From: Spinacia oleracea
Taxonomy: Eukaryota; Streptophyta; Magnoliopsida; Caryophyllales; Amaranthaceae
Assembly (NCBI RefSeq): GCF_020520425.1
Contig: NC_079492.1
Span: 143,244,861-143,308,860, forward strand
Direction: 5' to 3'
Length of the DNA: 64,000 nucleotides
Below, piece by piece: positions 34,231-46,167 of this stretch. The position numbers and the translations under genes are program-made. Within the stretch, counting starts at the first letter, position 1. Each line of letters opens with the position of its first letter. Under the pieces are notes generated by a model, which made no database searches, was not told where the DNA came from, and saw nothing but the letters and a program-made list of their open reading frames with translations.

Positions 34231-36694
34231 ACAAACTTTTGTATAAGGCGGTCTCACAGGAAAGACCGCATTGTTGGCAACCAAGATGCCAACTAAGCGC
34301 TGATGTCAGCTGAGAACTTTTAATAAATAAATATAAATACATATTTTTCATTATTTTTCATTTCATTTCATTTTCAACCCTAATTTCTCCTCTCCCTCTC
34401 TCTCTCCTCCCTCAACCTCTCCGCCCCTCCCTCTCCTCAAAATCTCCGTTGCCGTCGGTCATCCTCGCCTCTTCTCACTCTCCACAAATCTCCGCCGCCG
34501 TCGTTCATCCTCGCCGCTTCTCACTCTCCTCAAATCGGCGCCTTTCTCTCCACTTCAATGGTTGTAGGTTTTAGGCCACCGCAAGATCCACCGCGCCATT
34601 CTGATTTTTGATCTCGTTGGCGCTGCTCGTAAAGATTCGACAAGGAGGAGAACGGCAAAGGAAGGAGAGGAAGGCGGAGAGCAGAGGCGGCGATTCACCT
34701 CCTCACAAAGCTGCGGCGATCCGTTGTGGTCTTGGATTCGGCCTCGACGTTATCGCGGTGGCTGCAACGGCGAACGAAGGAGATGCAGCGGCGAAGGAAG
34801 GAGATCGTGTGACTTGGATTTATGGTCGATGTTCGATTGATTTTTCAATCGATTTAGGTTTTTGACTTTTTAGGCCTTGTCGCCGCTCTAATTGAGAAAC
34901 AAATCGAAGGCGTTTATTCCGTCGATGAAGGCCAGATCTAGTTGATACAGGTTTGAATAAAATTGTTTTGCTTTGCTTTGATTTCAATTTTGTTTGATCA
35001 TTCAAATGTTAATCGAATTGTTTTGTGGTTTGATTTTGGTTTCGATTTTTTGTTTTGATTTAATTTGATTGTGTGGTTACATATGCGTAGACGAGGCTTC
35101 TTCGTTGGAGATGAGCTAGTGGAGGTCAAGGACGAGGAGGCGGAGGCGGAGTATTCGATGGCGGTGATAGTGGAGGCCTTCGCTGCTGCCGGTGAAGATT
35201 TGAGGAGAAATTAGGTCAACTCTTGCGACAGAATCGCTGCAAACTGCAGATTTTAGTTGTTTTAGTTTCGTTTTAGTTTTAGTTCAGAATCGTAATGTTT
35301 TAGTTACACTTTTTTTGTATTTAGTTAAGAATAATTATGTTTTAGTTTTAGTTATAATTCTGAAATAATGGTCTCTTAGTGGAATTGTTGGACTGATTTT
35401 CTATGTTTTAGTTATGATTTTTTAAGTTTTAGTCACGATTTTTTGGGTTTTAGTTAAGGTTTTTTGAGCTTTAGTTACGTATTTTTGACTTTCTATTCAG
35501 GGCTTTAGTTATGATTTTTTGAGTTTTAGTTATTATTGTACCAGTTTAAGTTACGATTTTCTTGGTTTTAGTTAAGATTTTTTGAGTTTTAGTTATGTAT
35601 TTTGAGGTTCAGATAACGAATTTCAGAGTTTTAGTTAAGATACAAAATTTTAAGCATTGAAACCAATTAGTTAAGCAATTGAATCAATTAGTTAAAAAAT
35701 TAAACTAATAAGTTAAGTTTCGGAACCAATTAGTTAAACAATGTAATAAATTAGTTAATTAACGTAACATATTAGTTAAACCATGCAACTGATTAGTGAA
35801 GTACTGAAACCAATTAGTGAAGCACTGGAAGCAATTAGTTATGCAATAGATTTAATTAAGTTAATTAACCACTGGAACTAATTATAGTTAAGTTTGAGAT
35901 TCAATTAGTTAAGTAACGAAACTAATTAGTGAAGCAATGAAACCAATTAGTTAAGCAATGAACCAATTAGTTAAGCACTGAAACCAATTAGTTAAGCAAT
36001 AGAATCAATTAGTTAAGCATTGCAACTAATTAGTTAAGATTTTATGAGTTTTAGTTAATAATAAGTTTGTTTAAAATTAATAACTATTCGACTCATAAGT
36101 TTAACTATTTGTTTTTATACCTTAACTATTTTGTTATTCAATTAGTTATGATTTTATTACTTTTAGTTATGTTTTACACTAGTTTAGTTAGTACCCCAAA
36201 AAAATTGAAAATTTTAATTTCGAACAAAAAATTGGAATCGAAAATAAAATTTAAGCCTGAAATACAATTAGTTAAGCTTAAAGTCCAATTAGTTAAGCCT
36301 GAAGTCCAATTAGTTAAGCCTGGAAATCCAATTAGTTAAGCCTGGAAAATAAAAATCAAAAAAAAAAAATTCAAAATTTTTTTTTTAAAAAAATTTGAAT
36401 AAAAAAATAATAATTTAAGCCTGAAATCAAATTAGTTAAGTCTGAAATCCAATTAGTTAAGCTTGAAATCCAATTAGTTAAGTCTGAAGTCCAATTAGTT
36501 AAGCCTGAAAAAAAAATCAAAAAAAAAATTCGGAAAAAAAAATTTCAAAATTTTTTTTGAATTTTTTTGAAAAATTTACATGCTGACGTCAGCATGACGT
36601 CAGCATGACGTCAGCACATGCGCCAACGGGGCTGCCAGCAAGACTGCCAACAAGGCGGTCTTTCCTGTGAGGCGGTCTCACATAAAAGTTTCTC
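34231..36694. mobile_element. Mutator-like element A with long TIRs
   Basis: Flanked by an identical 10-bp word TTTAAAAAAT (34221-34230 and 36695-36704). Terminal inverted repeats of about 90 bp: left ACAAACTTTTGTATAAGGCG..., then GGAAAGACCGC.TTGTTGGCA, matched by the inverted right end. TIRs this long with a 9-10 bp duplication are characteristic of MULEs. Interior: a GC-rich gene-like block (34380-34860 and 35090-35220, with a duplicated 50-bp unit TCCGCCGCCGTCGTTCATCC) and then motif arrays. No transposase domain. The AT-rich duplication could arise by chance, but the TIRs are clear. Confidence 0.65.
35240..36515 (+). repeat. TTTTAGTTA / AATTAGTTAAGC motif array (element A)
   Basis: From 35240 to 35640 TTTTAGTTA recurs every 15-30 bases. 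From 35660 the dominant word is CCAATTAGTTAAGC(AATG), more than 20 copies to 36510, separated by short spacers. Orientation is uniform on the plus strand. Confidence 0.9.
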
Positions 36695-36849
36695 TTTAAA
36701 AAATTAAAATTTTACTATTATTTACATTTTTAAGTCTGGTTATTCAAAATATAAAATAAGAATAAAACCTTGGAGTTAGCTATCACGGGTATTAATAAAA
36801 GATATACAATTTCTAAAACACTATACATAATTATGCTTGACTTTCCAAT

Positions 36850-37125
36850 TCCATGTATTATAAACCGTGTACTGGGACAAGATTTTAGATGGAAATCTAC
36901 TATAGAATATTGTTAGCATTAAACCGTGTACTAGGGTAAGATTGTAGATGGCAATCTACTATAGAATATAGTTAGCAATAAAATCGTGTACTAAGAAAAG
37001 ATTTCCATCTAAAATATTTTCCTATTCCATATATTATAATCCGTGTAGTAGGAAAATATTTTAGATGGAAATCTACTATAAAATATAGTTAGGAATAAAC
37101 CGTGTACTAGGAATATATTTTGGTA
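36850..37125 (+). repeat. About 60-bp tandem repeat (AAACCGTGTACTAGG units)
   Basis: About five diverged units, each with AAACCGTGTACTAGG (36861, 36921, 36984, 37045, 37099) and GATGGAAATCTACTATA. The word resembles a Helitron 3' end lacking its hairpin. One unit is partly inverted. Confidence 0.7.
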
Positions 37126-37273
37126 CATTAGCTTTGCTCTGTATTATGTTTACTAAAATAATAATAGGAAAAGATTTTACGTTTACTAGGGTTTGCATCG
37201 TATCTATTTATATACTCTACTAAAACACAAGGCGCTCTGACTGGAGCTGACAAGTGTCCCTGTGTAAAAAAAA

Positions 37274-40200
37274 ACAGTAACTTTTCGGTAGGACCGCCTT
37301 ACAGGCGCGTGTAGAAAAGACCAGGTGAGAAAGTCACGCGCGCGTGGTCTCACGCGCGGTATAAGTAACCTTTTTTCTCTCTCTCCTCTCATTTTCTGCA
37401 AACCCATCTCTAAACTCTCTCGCTCAGTCTCTCACCTCCAAAGCTCTCCGTCTCTCTCTCCTCCAAAACCCGGACACGCCGTCGACTCCCATCGTCACGG
37501 TCACCTCCTTGCCGCCGCCATCTCATCCTCACCGTCCCATCCTTGCCGCCGTTGTCTCCTCCTCACCGTCCCATCCTTGCAGTCGTCGTCATCCCCTCTT
37601 CGCCGTCCCTTCCAAAACCCTAGAAACTCTCATTCTCCTTCCTCAATCTCCTGCTACCTGGGTCACTCCATTTTCGACATGGATTCCGACTAGCCTGGTC
37701 ACCTCGTCGTCTAAGCCGCCTTATTTTGTAGATCGGAGAATTTTGTTTTCGAATTAGTGAATTTTGTTTTCGGACCTGGGCTGCGATTTTGGTCGCAAGT
37801 GTGCGGGGTTGCGGTGGTGGGCTTGTGGCGCTGACAGCCTGACAGTCGTGGCCAACGTTGGCAGTGGAACGGAGTGGCTAGGGTTTAGATTAATGACTAT
37901 GTAAATTTATTTGATATATTTGTTTTAGTCAAGATTAATTTTGTTTTAGTTAAGAATGGATTTGAATTAGTTAAGAATATTTTGGGTTTAGTTACCATTA
38001 AGTTTGTCTTGTTTAAGAATTATTTTTGGTTTATAAATGAATTAGTTAAAATTCAAAAAATAGTTGAGGGTTTATGTGAATTAGTTATGGGTTTATATGA
38101 ATGATAAGTAGAATAGTTAAGGATTTATATGGATTAGTTATGATTTTTTATAAACAAATTACGATAAAACACAAATAGTTGTGCTTTATGATCAAATAGT
38201 TATGCTTTTATATAAATTAGTTTTAATATAATATAAATAGTTATACTTATAAACTGAATAGTACGGAGTAAAAAAATCCATTTTAGTTAAATATAATTTT
38301 GTTTTACTTGTGTGTTTTTTAGTTCTAGATTTTTTTTAAATTTTATTTTAACAATTTATGAGTTTTAGTTAAGCTTTTTCATAATTTTAGTTACGATTTT
38401 CTTGGTTTTAGTTAAGATTTTTTAATTGGTCTCATTGCTTAACTATTTCGTTCCATTGCTTTAACTATTTCGTTCTATTGCTTAACTAATTGTTTTACTT
38501 TCTTAACTAATTAGTTCCATTCTAATTCGATCCATTTCTTAACTAATTCGTTCAATTTCTTAACTAATAAGTTACAATGCTTAACTAATTGAATTAATTG
38601 TTTCCATTGCTTTAAATAATTCGTTCTATTGGTTTCATTGTTTAACTAATTCGTTCAATTTCTTAACTAATTGGTTCCAATGCTTAACTAATTGAATTAA
38701 TTGGTTCCATTGCGTTAACTAATTCATTCTATTGCTTAATTAATTAGTTTCATTGCTTAACTAATTGAGTTTTAGGCTTAACTAATTGGTTCAATTTCTT
38801 AACTAATTCGTTCCATTGCTTAACTAATTGAGTTTTAGGCTTAACTAATTGGTTCAGTTTCTTAACTAATTCGTTCCATTGCTTAACTAATTGAGTTTTA
38901 GAGTTAACTAATTGGTTCAGTTTCTTAACTAATTCGTTCCATTGCTTAACTAATTGGTTCAGTTTCTTAACTAATTCGTCCCATAGCTTAACTAATTGAG
39001 TTTTAGGCTTAACTAATTAGTTTTAGGCTTAACTAATTAGTTTCATTGCTTAACTAATTGAGTTTTAGGCTTAACTAATGGGTTCAATTTCTTAACTAAT
39101 TGGTTCCAATGCTTAACTAATTGAATTAATTGGTTCCATTGCGTTAACTAATTCGTTCTATTGCTTAATTAATTAGTTTCATTGCTTAACTAATTGAGTT
39201 TTAGGTTTAACTGATTGAATTTCAGGCTTAGCAAATACTTTCTTTATATCTGCTTAATTAATTGGCCGGTTTGATTCTTAACTAATAGGTTTCAGTGCTT
39301 AACTAATTGGTTTCAGTGCTTAACTAATTGATTCCATTGCTTAACTAATTGGTTTAATTAATTCACTAATTAGTTATATTGCATAACTAATTGGTTTCGT
39401 TGCTAAATAACTGAATTTCAAGCTCAACAAATTGAATTCACTGCTTAATTAATTGAATTTCCGACTTAACAAATACTTTCTTTATATTTGTAAACTTCTT
39501 AGTTTCATTGCTTAACTAATTGGTCTTAATGCTTAAATAATTGATTTCAATGCTTAACGAATTTATTCCATTGCTTAACTAATTGAATTTCAGATCAACG
39601 AAATGAATTTCACGAAATCATAACAAAAACTCCGAAAATCTTAACTAAAAACAATTTATTCTCAACTAAAACCACATTATCTTAACTACAACTGAATTAT
39701 TCTTTTGAAAAAAAAATCTTAACTAAATATAACAAATGTGTAACTAAAATGAATTTATTCTTAACTAAAACCTATATAATCATGACTAATATAAATGAAA
39801 CAAAATTGTTACAATACAGATTTGGATATTAATTACATTTCTTTTCAATTTTGCCGCCCTGCCCTGTCTTACTCCTCTCCATGCCGTCTAGAAACACGAC
39901 AGCGAAGCACCACCAAAGCACTTCCTCTGCGTGTGCTCACCATATCACCAACAACAACACATAACCAATAGCAATTCACAATCGCATCAACTCTAGCAGC
40001 CACCGGAATGACAACCAGCACAGCACGCCTAGTGGCGCAAGCCTAGCGTCACCACACAAACCTTGAGGTGCTTCTGTAGCTGCCTCTCCGTCAGTTTATC
40101 ACAACTAGCTCCACCAGCAGTAGCATAGCACCTAAAAAACACCGCATTTACAACATGTTCAATCAATTAATGTAAAACACACATTTAAAAAAACAAAATC

Positions 40201-41146
40201 AATAGAAATGAAATCAGGAGGTTCATTCGACAATACGAAAAACACCAGAGAAATCAAAATCAGGAGCTTCATCCAACATGACGGAAACACTAGAGAAATC
40301 AAAAACAAAAGGTTCACATTGTTTCCCTAACAAAAAGACACAATGTGTAGAAGTTCAACAACATCCAAGTGAACAATGACCTGCGGATTCAAAAATCACA
40401 AACACCTGAATCGATCACAGCACCACTAATTCAAACGAAATTGCATAAAAGAAATCGCATAAAAATGATTTAAAAAGCTCAAAAATAAAAAACCTAAAAA
40501 AACATCATCGATTCACCTAAATTGTAAAATCAACCAATTAATCAACAAATAAATAAAAAAACTGAAACAAAAACCAAAAGTCATGAGATGAAGGAGTTAA
40601 CTGAGTTCTTTGAGGCTTTTTCGTCGGGGGACAACTCGCCACCATCGACTACGAATTGGCGACGCCGCTGCTCAGACGAATTGACAACGCCGCTGCTCAG
40701 ACGAATTGACAACGCCGCTGATCAAACGAATTGGCGACGCCAATATCCTTGGTTCGAACCACCGACCAAACACTAAAGAAACATCTACGACAGCGGGCAA
40801 CAAGCGGCGACGACCGATGTTCCTTGTTCTCCTTCTGGAGAGGTGAGGAGTTGATGGCGGTGGCGAATTGGAACAGCGAGGAGGCTTTGGCCGGTGTTAG
40901 GCTTTAGCAAAGAGGCGGACGGAGGAGAGAGAACGGCTCCAGTTAGGAGAAGAGAGAAAGAGATCAGAGAGTTTAGAGGAGAGAGGGGGAGGAGAGAGAT
41001 ACGGATTAGGTTTTGAAATGGATGAAATTTTGTTTTTTATGCGACCCGAAATTAAATCAGACCCATATCCGTCCGTGTGTGACCCGCGAAAATATCCAAG
41101 TATAAGGTGGTCTTTCCTGTAAGACCGCCTTATACAAAAGTTTGTA
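37274..41146. mobile_element. Mutator-like foldback element B
   Basis: Ends related to element A: left AACTTTTCGGTAGGACCGCC..., right (inverted) AACTTTTGTATAAGGCGGTC TTACAGGAAAGACC. Flanked by TAAAAAAAA (37265-37273, 41147-41155). The interior is roughly symmetrical: a pyrimidine-rich, exon-like block on each arm (37375-37700 forward, 40830-41020 reverse), then TTTTAGTTAAG words (37920-38430 forward, 39620-39790 reverse), then the central CTTAACTAATT array. No transposase is visible. The TSD is low complexity, so boundaries are approximate. Confidence 0.6.
38430..39610 (-). repeat. CTTAACTAATTGGTTCCATTG motif array (element B)
   Basis: More than 35 copies of CTTAACTAATT, usually inside GCTTAACTAATTGGTTCC or TCTTAACTAATTCGTTCC, at spacings of 18-30 bp. 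It is the same word as in element A but on the opposite strand. Spacers alternate (GAGTTTTAGG, GGTTCAGTTT, CGTTCCATTG), and higher-order units of about 75 bp appear at 38760-39060. Confidence 0.92.
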
Positions 41147-41277
41147 TAAAAAAAATGATTTACTTTTTTAAAAAACTAAATTGTTAATATATTTACATTA
41201 TTAGATACGTTAGAATATAGTTAGCAATCTAATATAGAATATTCAGATGACATTAAATATAATCTAAAATAGAATAT

Positions 41278-41366
41278 TAACAAATATAAAAATATTCTAT
41301 CTCTTATTTAACAAATATAAAAATATTCTATCTCTTATTTAACAAATATAAAAATATTCTATCTCT
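41278..41366 (+). repeat. 31-bp tandem repeat, three copies
   Basis: AACAAATATAAAAATATTCT followed by ATCTCTTATTT, three consecutive copies, the last one altered. Confidence 0.85.
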
Positions 41367-41369
41367 ACT

Positions 41370-41990
41370 ATTTTTCCTAACACTAAAAGTATGACTACTT
41401 TATATGTTACTCAATTAAATAAAATAATTGGAATTATTATTACGGAATAACAAACGTATTCTATTTATTATGACATGTGACTATCAATTATTTTGAAACA
41501 ATTGAAGATGTTTATTTATTTACAAGGACCAACATATTATCTAACCCAATTTACACTTTCCTTATTAAATTAATATATACTTGTAATTGAATTAGACATA
41601 CTTCTATTCCTAAGTCCGCTCCCAAATGATCTTTACGTTAACTATTTGCACCATAAGTAAATGTTATATATTATGATATAAATTCTATCACTTATCTACC
41701 AAAAAAATTTATATATCTGTTATTTTTTTCCAAAAACTAAAAGCCTTACTACTTTATACTTTACTCCATTTAATAAATAAAATGGAATAATTATTACAGA
41801 ATAATAAACATACTCCATTTACTATGGCATGTGATTGTATAATTATTTTGAAACAAATGAAGTATGTTTATTTATTTACAAGGACCAACAGATTTATATA
41901 ATTCAAATTGCACACTTCATATTCCTACCTCCGTTCCCGAATGATCTTTACGTTAACTATTTAAACCATAATTAAAGAACTTCGGTAAGT
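41370..41990 (+). repeat. Diverged tandem duplication of about 350 bp
   Basis: 41380-41700 and 41740-41990 share an ordered series of words (ACTACTTTATA, TAATTATTTTGAAACAA, TTATTTACAAGGACCAACA, AATGATCTTTACGTTAACTA), with many substitutions. Confidence 0.7.
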
Positions 41991-42520
41991 ATGTAATGAT
42001 ATATGCGGGTAACAAATAGGAAATGAGTGATTATATTATAAGGCACTGTTTTGTTTGACTTATTTTAGATAAAATAAGTTCAATTAAGATAAGCCCAATT
42101 AAGATATGTTCATAAAATTAAAATAAGCTTTTTCATAAAAATAAGCCCAAATAATTTTATTTCAGACAAAATAAGTTGTTTTCAGTTCGGATAAGTTTAA
42201 TGAGTTCAGATAAGTTCATATGAGTTCATATAAGTTCAGATAATATAAGTTCATACCCAATAAGTTGAATAGAATAGAGCCTAAATAAATCAACAATGCA
42301 AGTGGGTGAAAACTAATATTAAAGTATTGTGAGTGAATAATTTGTGGTTGACGTACTACTATAATAAAATATTGTATGTTGTATGTTGTGGTGGAAAAAA
42401 AATGAGGGAATGAATGTAAAATTCATATGTCTACAATGGAACAAACCAGAGTGGAAAGAACTTTTAGAAAATGACTAAAACATAAAGCGTAAAGATCTTA
42501 AGAGCATAAACGAAGGTAAT
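41932..42520. mobile_element. Decayed Stowaway-like MITE, interrupted
   Basis: Starts TACCTCCGTTCCCGAATGAT; the far end carries the complement GCGTAAAGATCTT...CGAAGGTA. It is interrupted at 42041-42283 by a palindromic MITE. Confidence 0.45.
42041..42283. mobile_element. Palindromic MITE, copy 2
   Basis: Ends AGGCACTGTTTTGTTTGACT and (rc) TTAGGCTCTATTCTATTCAA. The interior is rich in ATAAGTTCA/AAATAAG inverted words. Same family as 4188-4396. Confidence 0.7.
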
Positions 42521-43560
42521 TGTAAAAATGATGAGTTTAGAGAATGTTTATCTCACATCTACGCTAGCTAGAAAGGAAACGGAGAAATATAGGGATACAG
42601 TATTAGTAAATATAATAATAAAGAAGAATTGATTTTAAGGTTTCAAACTCACCTGCGACACATATTTACTCATTCTAAATATTATTTTAAGAATAATTTT
42701 TAAATAGCTATTATAGTAAAAAAAATAAAAAAGTATTACTACCCTACATATGATAATGTTTGGTTTATTTACTTGATTACTCTAATCAGACAACCAAATT
42801 GCTAAATACCCCAGAAAAGAGTTTTAAAATTCAAAATCCTCTTGCAAAAAAAATGATGTCGGGTTTAGGCAGTAGCGGATCCAAAATAATTTAGTAGTGG
42901 GTAAAAAAAATCTTTATTTTAGTGGGTGCAAATTGCCAAATTGATTTTATTATTGAAAAACTACAAATTTTCTGATTTTTTTTTTATTTTTTATCAAACA
43001 TCTACATTCAAATGGGGTCAAATTAATGACCCCACGACTTAAATACTAGCTCATTCCTTAGATCTAAAGCTAGGTTTGAGGAGGGTGTGGATACACGAAC
43101 GGTAATAAAACAAGGATACATTTGTTTTTCGCCCGCGACATGGGGATTAGGACATGAATGAGTATCGTACCTATCGTGGTGGCGAGCAGAGGATGCAAAA
43201 ATTTAGGGACCAACCTCACCCATATTCGAAGTTATCTCTAGCCGATTAAAGTATATATGGTAGGGGTTAGTGTTAAATAATCATGTTAGTGATTTAGATG
43301 ATGGGGGTAAGTATTAAGATGGTATAATACTTTTGAAGTAAAGAGCAGATGAAAATAACTTTATGCTTGAAACAGGTGATGAAATGGGAAGACAGTAAAT
43401 TTATTTACATGCCCATGTTTTTTTTTCAAATTTTAAAATAAGTAATAAATGGAATGGAGGTAAAAAATCTATCGATTATTAATTTTAATAAGAAGATTAT
43501 CTATAAGATCTACGTTAATAATAATTGTCTATAGATGTAGATTAGATATGCAAATTTAAT
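42521..43560. other. Helitron H2 3' portion, no gene
   Basis: AT-rich. At 42870-43010 the phrase AGCGGATCCAAAATAATTTA with GTGGGTAAAAA resembles a decayed transposon end, but it cannot be assigned. Confidence 0.3.
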
Positions 43561-43808
43561 ATTTATATCATAAACCGTGCATCGCACGGGTACTATACTA
43601 GTTAGATTTAAATAGAAGTAAACAAGACGAATCTATAGATACAATTATAATGTATGTGTCATTGATAGATCAAACACACAATAACAAATCAGAAGATGTA
43701 TGCGTATTTCCTAGGAACATCCAATTACAATAACAATGTTAATATATATTAACAACAATTTATTGGTAGCAATGCAACATAATTAAAGTTTGCTAGCAAA
43801 AGATATAC

Positions 43809-43910
43809 ACATAGCCATTAAACATACAACCACTTTACACTTGAAGGTTGGCATTGAACACATAGCCATTAAACATACAACCACTTTACACTTGAAGGTT
43901 GGCATTGAAC
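43809..43910 (+). repeat. 51-bp perfect tandem duplication
   Basis: CACATAGCCATTAAACATAC through GGTTGGCATTGAA is repeated twice head to tail without visible change, so it is recent. Confidence 0.9.
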
Positions 43911-44509
43911 ACGATGGATAAAAGGAGGAAGAAACAGGGATGTCATCCTCCAAACCACTTGCTTGAGGCACCATTGCGGGTCATTGCACTTGAAGAGATA
44001 TGTCGTTAGTCCAACCTACATCAGAACATGATTTATGTGTAGAAGCTCATGCACGGGCTCAAATTATTTTGCATCGGCATGTATTATATAAAAGGTGATA
44101 TGTACGTAGTACTAGAATAACATGAACATATTAGGAAAATACCCCTTGCGACTTGCCACCACTTTGTTTAACGACTTAATCTCTATTAATTCTGTCTGGT
44201 TAGGACTCATGTTCCCATTTACGATACAACAACATAGATTTCCATGCTGAAAAAAACAACAAAGGTAAAGCTCTTCAATTAATTTGGAACAAAGTTCTCC
44301 CAGACATATTAGTTTCTCTAACTTATTTCTCGAATTCCGTCTATGAAACCAGCATTTTCAAAGTATATTATAGGACCGGAACGACACATATGGCTTGTTG
44401 TACATGGTTTGAAGAGTCATCTTCCGAACCATATTGCCAAGACCTACTTAAAAGAGTTAGGAAAATTTCTAAGAATAGCCTCAATTATTTTATAGGAATA
44501 AGGAAAGTT

Positions 44510-44625
44510 ATAAAATTCTATATCCCAAAATGGTAGCTTGGTAACCTGGTAAGAATCAGACTTGACCATAGAGGTGATAGGTTTAGCTTTTAACCACTAA
44601 ACTACACCTGGTCGAGAGTCAAAAT
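44510..44625 (-). mobile_element. Degenerate SINE-like element
   Basis: On the minus strand an A-box-like TGTAGTTTAGTGGTTAAAAG is followed about 30 bases on by a B-box-like GGTCAAGTCTGATTCTTACC. Spacing is SINE-like; the B box is poor. Confidence 0.4.
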
Positions 44626-44859
44626 ATTACTATTGAAAACTGCTGAAGGTTTTTTCTGGTAATCGTTACAACAGAATTCAGTTTACAAAGCAAGAAAATG
44701 AGAAATTTAATCTAAAGTTGCACCTAAGGAAAGAAACAGATGTTGCAGTTTATTTTACGGGAATACAACATAATGCTACAGGCGTATCAGTTGTACACAC
44801 AATCCCACTGGTTACAGGCTGTCATAAAACAACAAAAAGAATCATAGACCATTGGGGTT

Positions 44860-45745
44860 GGGGATTAGGTACAATAAAGAAACCAAGAAAAGGGTTGTAG
44901 AATCAACAGGCGAAAGGTGTAAAAACATTAGAAACATTCAGAAAAATAGTAAGGCTCACTACACATATGTGGTGCCTCTTTGCCGAAAGACCAAACCAAT
45001 AATGCGAAACCAATCATTAAACAACCTAAACTCTCTTTTCTCTCTCCGTCTCTACTCCTGGAAGACTACAACCCCTCCTCGACTCCAAATGACAGAAGGA
45101 GAGAACTCAACATAAATCAAGCAGAGGTAAGATTTAATTTTAAGCGCCAAATCTCCAATTATGATGATTACTTAATATAACATTGATGGTTTCTTAGAGT
45201 ACGAAGAGTATTAAGGATAATTTAACACCAAAAATAAATGGAAGCCAAGTTCTATGAAATATATATCAGTATGTATGTAATCCTAGCTCTATTTCTCTCA
45301 AAATATGTCACTGACATAAATAAAATGATAGAGCAGTAAGCTTCAATATTTCTCTGATTTCGTGAGCAACCATAGACATTAGGCATTTCTACTGTAAATG
45401 AAACATATATTATCTGACTGATTTCAGGCGATATATGACATAGGGGAAAAAATCAAAGATCATAGGGAGTGGGGATGTTATGTTCGTAGTACAAGAAAGA
45501 AACGAAAAAAGTAAAGTCTTGCAGACTCAAAAGAAGGTTTCACCATTTCAAATATTGAACAAAATGGTACAGCTCACTAATCACTATACAACAGTGGTGC
45601 CTCTTTTCTGGAAGATAAAATCAAGAATGATTAACCAGTCATTGACATCTTTACACTAAACCAGAATCTCCATCTATCTATCCATCTCTCTCCCCCTCAT
45701 CTCCCTCTCTCCCTCCCTGAGTCCCTGTCCCCTCATTTCCCTCCT
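44860..45745. repeat. Diverged duplication in captured region
   Basis: 44865-45060 and 45455-45680 share an ordered set of words (ACAATAAAGAAACCAAGAAA versus ACAAGAAAGAAACGAAAAAA; GCTCACTA, GTGGTGCCTCTTT, CCAATCATTAA / CCAGTCATTGA). Each ends in a C/T-rich track. Confidence 0.55.
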
Positions 45746-45882
45746 TAATGGGTCAAATTCAATCCTTAATGAAGACTATACATCAAGTGCACAAAAGTCA
45801 CATATCTCCTTTAGTCCATTATTAAACAAGACAACTTTGACCATATTCATGAATTAATGAGTTCAAAAGCATCTCTTGTTAC

Positions 45883-46167
45883 CTTTCACACTCTCACAAT
45901 AATCACAACCACAAATAATGCACAATTCAATGAATTGATCCATTCTAAGATTCAGCTCCTCCCAAGACCTGAATCAGAGCGAAAGCATAAATATAGGAGT
46001 AGGCCTTACATCTTAAAATAAACATCAACAGTTAAGGGGTCTCTCACCTTATCCATTTCAAATTCCATGACTGGTGCTTTCTTGGAGCCTAGATCCATTG
46101 AATGATGGAGAAATTTAGGAGCTCCAAAGGTTAAGCAATCCATATTGTCAGAATCCACTGCATAAAC
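45883..46167 (-). pseudogene. FEN1: FEN1 (flap endonuclease 1) fragment, two exons
   Basis: Exon 46167-46048 encodes 40 residues ([20 protein letters not shown], then [20 protein letters not shown]). After a short intron, exon 45968-45883 encodes [20 protein letters not shown] and YCESVK. Both are contiguous in FEN1, the nuclear flap endonuclease that trims Okazaki fragments with PCNA. The DSDxMD and GCDYC motifs hold conserved acidic metal ligands of the XPG/FEN nuclease core. A one-base insertion (TTGG for TTG) at the start of the second exon breaks the frame. Both GT-AG borders survive. Upstream N-nuclease and downstream PCNA-binding exons are missing, so this is a non-functional genomic fragment. 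Confidence 0.85.

Larger units (their letters stand above)
37203..43602 (+). mobile_element. Helitron H2 carrying a Mutator-like element
   Basis: The 5' end TCTATTTATATACTCTACTA (37203) follows A at 37202. The 3' end is the hairpin-forming CCGTGCATCGCACGG, then GTACTATACTAGT ending 43602, followed by T. Both ends and the A/T insertion site fit the Helitron rule. About 70 bp inside the 5' end lies Mutator-like element B. The rest contains an older duplication, tandem repeats and MITEs; no Rep/helicase. Confidence 0.7.

Noticed and set aside
34608-34865. An 85-codon gene in Mutator-like element A
   Set aside because: GC-rich exon-like block without recognisable domain; the same region contains tandem duplications and no plausible splice structure.
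38430-39610. CRISPR-like spaced repeats
   Set aside because: The repeated word is short, spacers are repetitive and variable in length, and the DNA is clearly a plant nuclear transposon.
45883-46167. A functional FEN1 gene
   Set aside because: Only two exons, one with a one-base insertion; N-terminal nuclease and PCNA-binding exons are missing.
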